Source: Diplolepis rosae (lineage: Eukaryota; Arthropoda; Insecta; Hymenoptera; Diplolepididae). From it: a stretch of DNA of 64,000 nt. The stretch lies in NCBI GenBank assembly GCA_030998225.1, contig JAPYXD010000469.1, positions 1,589,071 to 1,653,070 on the forward strand, in the 5' to 3' direction. Positions 29,801 to 35,800 of the stretch are shown here, piece by piece. The position numbers and the translations under genes were made by a program. Every line of letters begins with the position of its first letter. Within the stretch, counting starts at the first letter, position 1. Below the pieces are notes generated by a model. That model ran no database searches and was not told the DNA's origin. It worked only from the letters and a program-made list of their open reading frames with translations.

Positions 29801-32800
29801 TTTTGTCTTACACAGTTTATGAAAAAACATATATTTTTCGTTTCAATTCCAAAAAATACGATTAAAATTCAATAATTCCATTTTTTAGACAAAATATATG
29901 AGATACATAAAAAACGTTTAGATTCTTATTAAGAAATTTCTCGACCGGATGTATATTTTATGTTTTGATTTTTAATATTGAAAAAATTCGATTTTTTTCA
30001 CCAAAATATGTGAGATACGAAATAAGCCTTGTTCTGCAAACTCGTTTCCTTAAATAAAGTCTACGATTGTTTTTCCTTTTTGAGAGATTTGGAAGAAAAT
30101 GAATTATTTTAATCATCTAATTTATTAAAAAGTTACTGAAATGTATACAGAAAATCGAGCGCGAAGCGCGAGTGTCATGATGAGAATGTGTTCCTTAAGG
30201 CCCATAGAGCCTTAAGTAAATTGAATTTCCTGTTTCACTTAATCTGAAAAAGAAATTTAGTGAATTTAAGAAAATGAGTAATTCACATCATCTTTAATAT
30301 TATAAAATTGGTTTGAGCTTCAGTATTAAATTATAAGAAATAAACTTAAATGTATGCGAAGATCACAAGACCGAGCGCGAAGCGCGACGATCAAATCGCG
30401 CGCCCTAGGCGCGGTCAAGCTTGCGAGCGAAGCGCGAGATGAAAATGTGCCCGCTTCGCGGGCACATTTTTTCCCATTAATTTACAAAATAGCGTATATT
30501 TAATAACAGATTGTATATTCGAAAGGCTCTGAATATAGACATAATAATTAATTTTGTTTTGTAAGAAAAAATTTAGTCATCGTTCAATGAACGTTCAAAA
30601 CTGTAAGTAGATATTGTATTATGCTTTATACAGGAATTTTGTGCTAATGAAGGGGGGATTCTGCTATAATCGATGAAAATCTTTGTTTAACTTTGTGCGT
30701 GGATAGGAAAAAAACCGTTGATGTTATCAACACAAAAATTGAAACGCATTTACAGCTTTAGTTATAAAAGTAGACAATAAAAGAATTTGGTGCACAATTT
30801 GTGTTTAAACATCATATTTAAACATGCAAAGTAGGGCCTGCCTTCGGCGCAAAGGCGAAGGGTGTGACAAGTTGCAGGAAATTCAAATGTCTACTGTCGC
30901 CAGCTAATGAAATTGGACAAAAAAATCAAGGAAAAGCGAACAGAACTGGCAACTCGTAAAGACGTCATCAAGATAACGCCAGACCACATACATCTTTAGT
31001 CACTCGCAAAAAATTATTGGAGTTAGGCTGGGAAGTGATGCCTCATCCACCATATAGTCCTAACCTTACACCATCCGATTATCATTCATTCTGTTCACTT
31101 CAAAACTATTTGAATGAAAAAACATTCGATTCAAATGAGGCTCTCAAAAATGAGTTGATTCAGTTTTTTTCCTCTAAGAACCAAACTTTCTATGAAAGCG
31201 GAATTATGAAGCTGACTAAATGATGGCAAAAGGTCATCGAACAAAATGGTCAATACATAATTGATTAATGTTTGTTATTTGTATTAATAAACTTACTTTG
31301 AAAATCATAAAAAAAAACGAAATGACTTTGTTGCCAACTCAATAGTTTGAAAATAGAATCTTTTATTTTCAATAGTATTTTTTTAAATTAAAACGAAAAA
31401 TATACATATTTATCATTTAAAAAGAAATTGAATTGCAATTTTTTAATCTTTTTTGAGTAAATAGTTTTTTGTCATCCTCACATGAAAATGACAACATTCT
31501 AGCACAAATTTTAGTACGCAATGTTCCTGATTCTTGCATTTTTGGAATGATGCAAGAATTTTCGATTCTCGCATTATTTGAGTTTGAAATAGAGCGAGGA
31601 TCATACTTCCCCACAATTTTTCTCCTCAGAACACGTAAACATTCACGTATCGGTCGTCTGTGGTAACGTCTAAATGAGCGCCATCTGTTAAAAAACGAAG
31701 GTAGCCTATTGTTTTTGTCAGTCGGGTACCATCTCCAATAACATTTGCAGGTTATGTAATTGTCATTTTTGGCGCCTAGTCAGGCACATTGCATACTAAA
31801 ATTGGTACTAATCTAATAGAATGGGGTCATTTTCATGTGTAAATAACAAATAATAGTATGTCTTGCGTGGGCGTAATAAGTGACTCTCTTATCAATGTAA
31901 GGCCTGCACTTAGCTTGGCACAAACGATACCTCTTCGATGGGTTGCCGGTGTCGTCTTATCTCGGGGTCGCTCGACTCGCTTTCGGCTAGTATTAGCATA
32001 CCTATCGCCTCGGCATCGTCTGCTCCTGCGCCTTGTGCTGGCCTCACCTACATCGTGTCCTTGCTACACAATATACTATTGCATCATAGGTCTTTTCGAG
32101 ATGCCTAACCGCCTTATTGCCTAATTTATTGCACTTCATTTCATTAACCCTTTGACTCCTGCCAAATAATTTTTTTATCTAAATATGAGCTCTGTACGTA
32201 TTCTTCACTGGGATTACAAAAATCCAGAATTTTAACTATTCTTAAGATTTGAAGGAAATAACTTTCAATACATTGAATTTGTTTTGAAGCCGATAGCGAA
32301 ATTTTTTGAGAAAAAAATGTTATAAAAACACGTAACTTCTTACATGGCTTCAAATATTCGTCAGTAAAAAAAAGTATAATCCAAAGCAGACCTGAAAGGG
32401 CCAGATTTCCTGATGGAAGAACGTTTGAACAACAATATCATATTCTTAAAAAAATTCTAATCATGAAATAATTAAATTTGACAGTAGGGCGTTAAATTAA
32501 TCTGAAATGAGGCCTTAGTTATGATTAAAGTGAGAACCCTATTTAACAATGTGGTTATGCCAGCTTAATGTACCTTTTCATTATAACGTTTTTTCGTAAC
32601 TCGAATACACTACCGGTCAAAATTGTGGGACCACCTACAAAAATTGTATTAAAAACATGCTCGTCTTTGAAAGCGGCTATCTCCGTGAAAAATTAAGTTA
32701 GCAATATTTTCAAAAAGGCGTTTGGAAGATTATAAAATTTCTCGTCGAATAAGCTCTATTTGAAGTATTTTCATTAAATAGAAGCCGAGATAGTGTATGA

Positions 32801-35800
32801 GAAAGGCCGACGTAATTTCCGATTTTGACAAATTTTCACTTTTAAACTTCAGCTCCCTGCATACTTTAGGGAAGTGATAGGAAAAATTTGAAACTTTGCG
32901 AAAATAACGCCTTAAAGCCTTAGCTATAAATTGAGCCCAAAAACATTTAAAAAATTTCATTAGTTTCCGAGATATGACTTTATTTGTTGAGCGATGATCG
33001 AAAGATTTTTGAGGCAGCGTTTCAGCCGGTCGCTCGACTCACGAGACACTGTCAGGGCACAATAGGCGGTAGGCGCCAAACGGGGCACCACCACTATTCG
33101 GAAAATCTTTATTCTTTTTTTAATCTTTTGTCATTCAAATACATTTTACTTGTTTTCGTAAACACAATTTTTTTCACATAGATAATATCTCCTTTCTTTA
33201 TTTAAGGGCTCTTTATTTAGAAATAAAATATTTGTATAAACCTCTGCGAACAATTGTAGGTATCATCAAGAAATACAGTCAAAACATTTTAATTAACTTT
33301 TTTTTATCAATTTACATCAGGAAAACAGCATAATTGGTGTGTTAAGAATGAATGAGAGTATAATTTTCAAACAATTAAATTTTTTTTTTCATCAAATATT
33401 ATATTTTATTTAAAATTTGTTTAAATTCAAATTTTGTAATGTAGCACAAAATTATTATTAATTATGGAAACTAATAACCAGACGCCCATGAAGATCTAGG
33501 ATGGTTCGCAATATCTCTAGTCTTTGCATATTTACAAAGAAAAATTCCATTTTTGGACACTCATAATTGTTTAGCATTTGTCTTTTAAGAAAGGGATGAG
33601 AAAAAATTAAAACAAGTGAAAATCAGTTTCAAATAATATTTGATGAAAAAAAATTTAATTGTTTGAAAATTATCGACTGATTGTTACAAATTTTTCATTC
33701 TTAACACACCAATTATGCTGTTTTTTCTGGTGTAAATTGATATTAAAGTTAATTAATTAAAATGTTCTAACTATATTTCCTGACAGTGTCTCGTGAGTCG
33801 AGCGACCGGCTGAAACGCTGCCTCAAAAATCTTTCGATCATCGCTCAACAAATAAAGTCATATCTCGGAAACTAATGAAATTTTTTAAATGTTTTTGGGC
33901 TCAATTTATAGCTAAGGCTTTAAGGCGTTATTTTCGCAAAGTTTCAAATTTTTCCTATCACTTCCCTAAAGTATGCAGGGAGCTGAAGTTTAAAAGTGAA
34001 AATTTGTCAAAATCGGAAATTACGTCGGCCTTTCTCATACGCTATCTCGGCTTCTATTTAATGAAAATACTTCAAATAGAGCTTATTCGACGAGAAATTT
34101 TATAATCTTCCAAACGCCTTTTTGAAAATATTGCTAACTTAATTTTTCACGGAGATAGCTGCATTCAAAGAGTAGTGTAATTTTACAGGAAAATAAATTT
34201 GATTATTGGTTTCATCAAGTTTTTTAATATTGTAAAGAACGTGCATAGGAGTTTAATTACTTATACTAATTATTTTTGTACATTCTCATCATGTGAAAAG
34301 GTATTGGTTTGATGTAAAAAATCACTTTAGAAATTTTTATCAGACTTTATATTTTGAGGTTCCTTGAGTCAGAAAAACAGTTTTTACGGAAGAGTCTGTC
34401 TCTCCGGTGTCTGTGGAGACGATAACTTTCGATAGAATTATCGAAATTTGTTAAGTAGACGTTTTTGACAAATGGTTCTAGTTTTATCCATAAAAAACAT
34501 TTTTTGTAAAAATAAAAAATTCCAGTTTCCCGACAAAATTTACAAGATTCTTTAAATTTGTCATTAATGTTGAGAAACAAAATTCTTTATTATAAAGAGA
34601 TCTACAAATTTCCTGCTGACCATTTCTTCATAGAGGTTATATATATATATATTTTTTTTTATTAATGAAAAATGTTATTAAAAATAAGAACCTATGGTTT
34701 CCAAAAATACTATACAAGATGTGAAAAAAATGTTGAAGACAAAATTATTCATCTCGAGAAGATATACAAATTTAATTAAAATTAATTAAGGACGTTCTCT
34801 TGAAAATCACTTTTCTTTAGATTTCTTTCAAACTTCGTAAATAAGTACTTTTTACCATGATCTACAAAGCGGTAAAAAGATTAGCATCAAGACCGGTACT
34901 TAAAATCGAGAAATTAAACTCTAAAGTTGAATCTCTTAACACGTGTTAGATAGGCGTAGTTCAGTTTTGCGATACCTTTCTTTACATTAAAAGCACAATT
35001 TTCTTTAGATTTTTTTGGAAAACTAGTGTATTATACTAGAGATTATAAGGAATCGTATGCCATCATAAAAAATACGTGTACCGGCACTACTTTTAAAGAT
35101 ATACGTTGTTGAAACTCGCAGTTGCAAAAATTCTTAGCCGGCTTGCTGAAGCAAATATGGTGACTTGGCAACCCAGTATCAACAGCGCGCGCGTACGCTT
35201 ACATTTGACATTGCTTCCAGAGCTTTGTTTTTACGAGCAGCTGATTTTTGTGAAATAAAAAATCCATTTTTGTTGCGAAATTTATTATAAATCTTATTAG
35301 TATTTACAAACTGTCAATAAACTCATAATATAACCTCTCTCACACCATATGCTTTCGACTCGATATGAGAAAGACAGGAAAGCGGTGTTGCTAAATCCAC
35401 AAATCGACGCAGAAGACACATTTTGTTACTTTTGCGCATAAACAGTGCTCAACTCATTCGGATAGAAAGCTTAACAGTAATCCCACTACCTATAATAGAG
35501 TAGGATGAGCACATCTACGGGCAAGAGAACGTCCTTAATAATAAAGAATTCTATTTAGCACCAAATCTATGCGAGATGTAAAAGAAATGTTAGGGAAAAA
35601 AATTGTTCGTTTTAAAAAAATATACAAATTAGCTTCTTACTATTTTTTCATAAGAGTTATATCTTTCCATTTATTCATAAAAATGTATTTATGGAAATAA
35701 AAAATTCAATTTTCCCGCCAAACTATACGAGACAAGGAAAAATGTTAGGAAACAAAATTGTTCATTTCGAAAAGATCTACAACCATGGTTTCGAACATTT

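Noticed and set aside
32730..34105. Two identical-looking 76-codon ORFs
   Set aside because: They are mirror copies in the arms of one inverted-repeat element and match no family.
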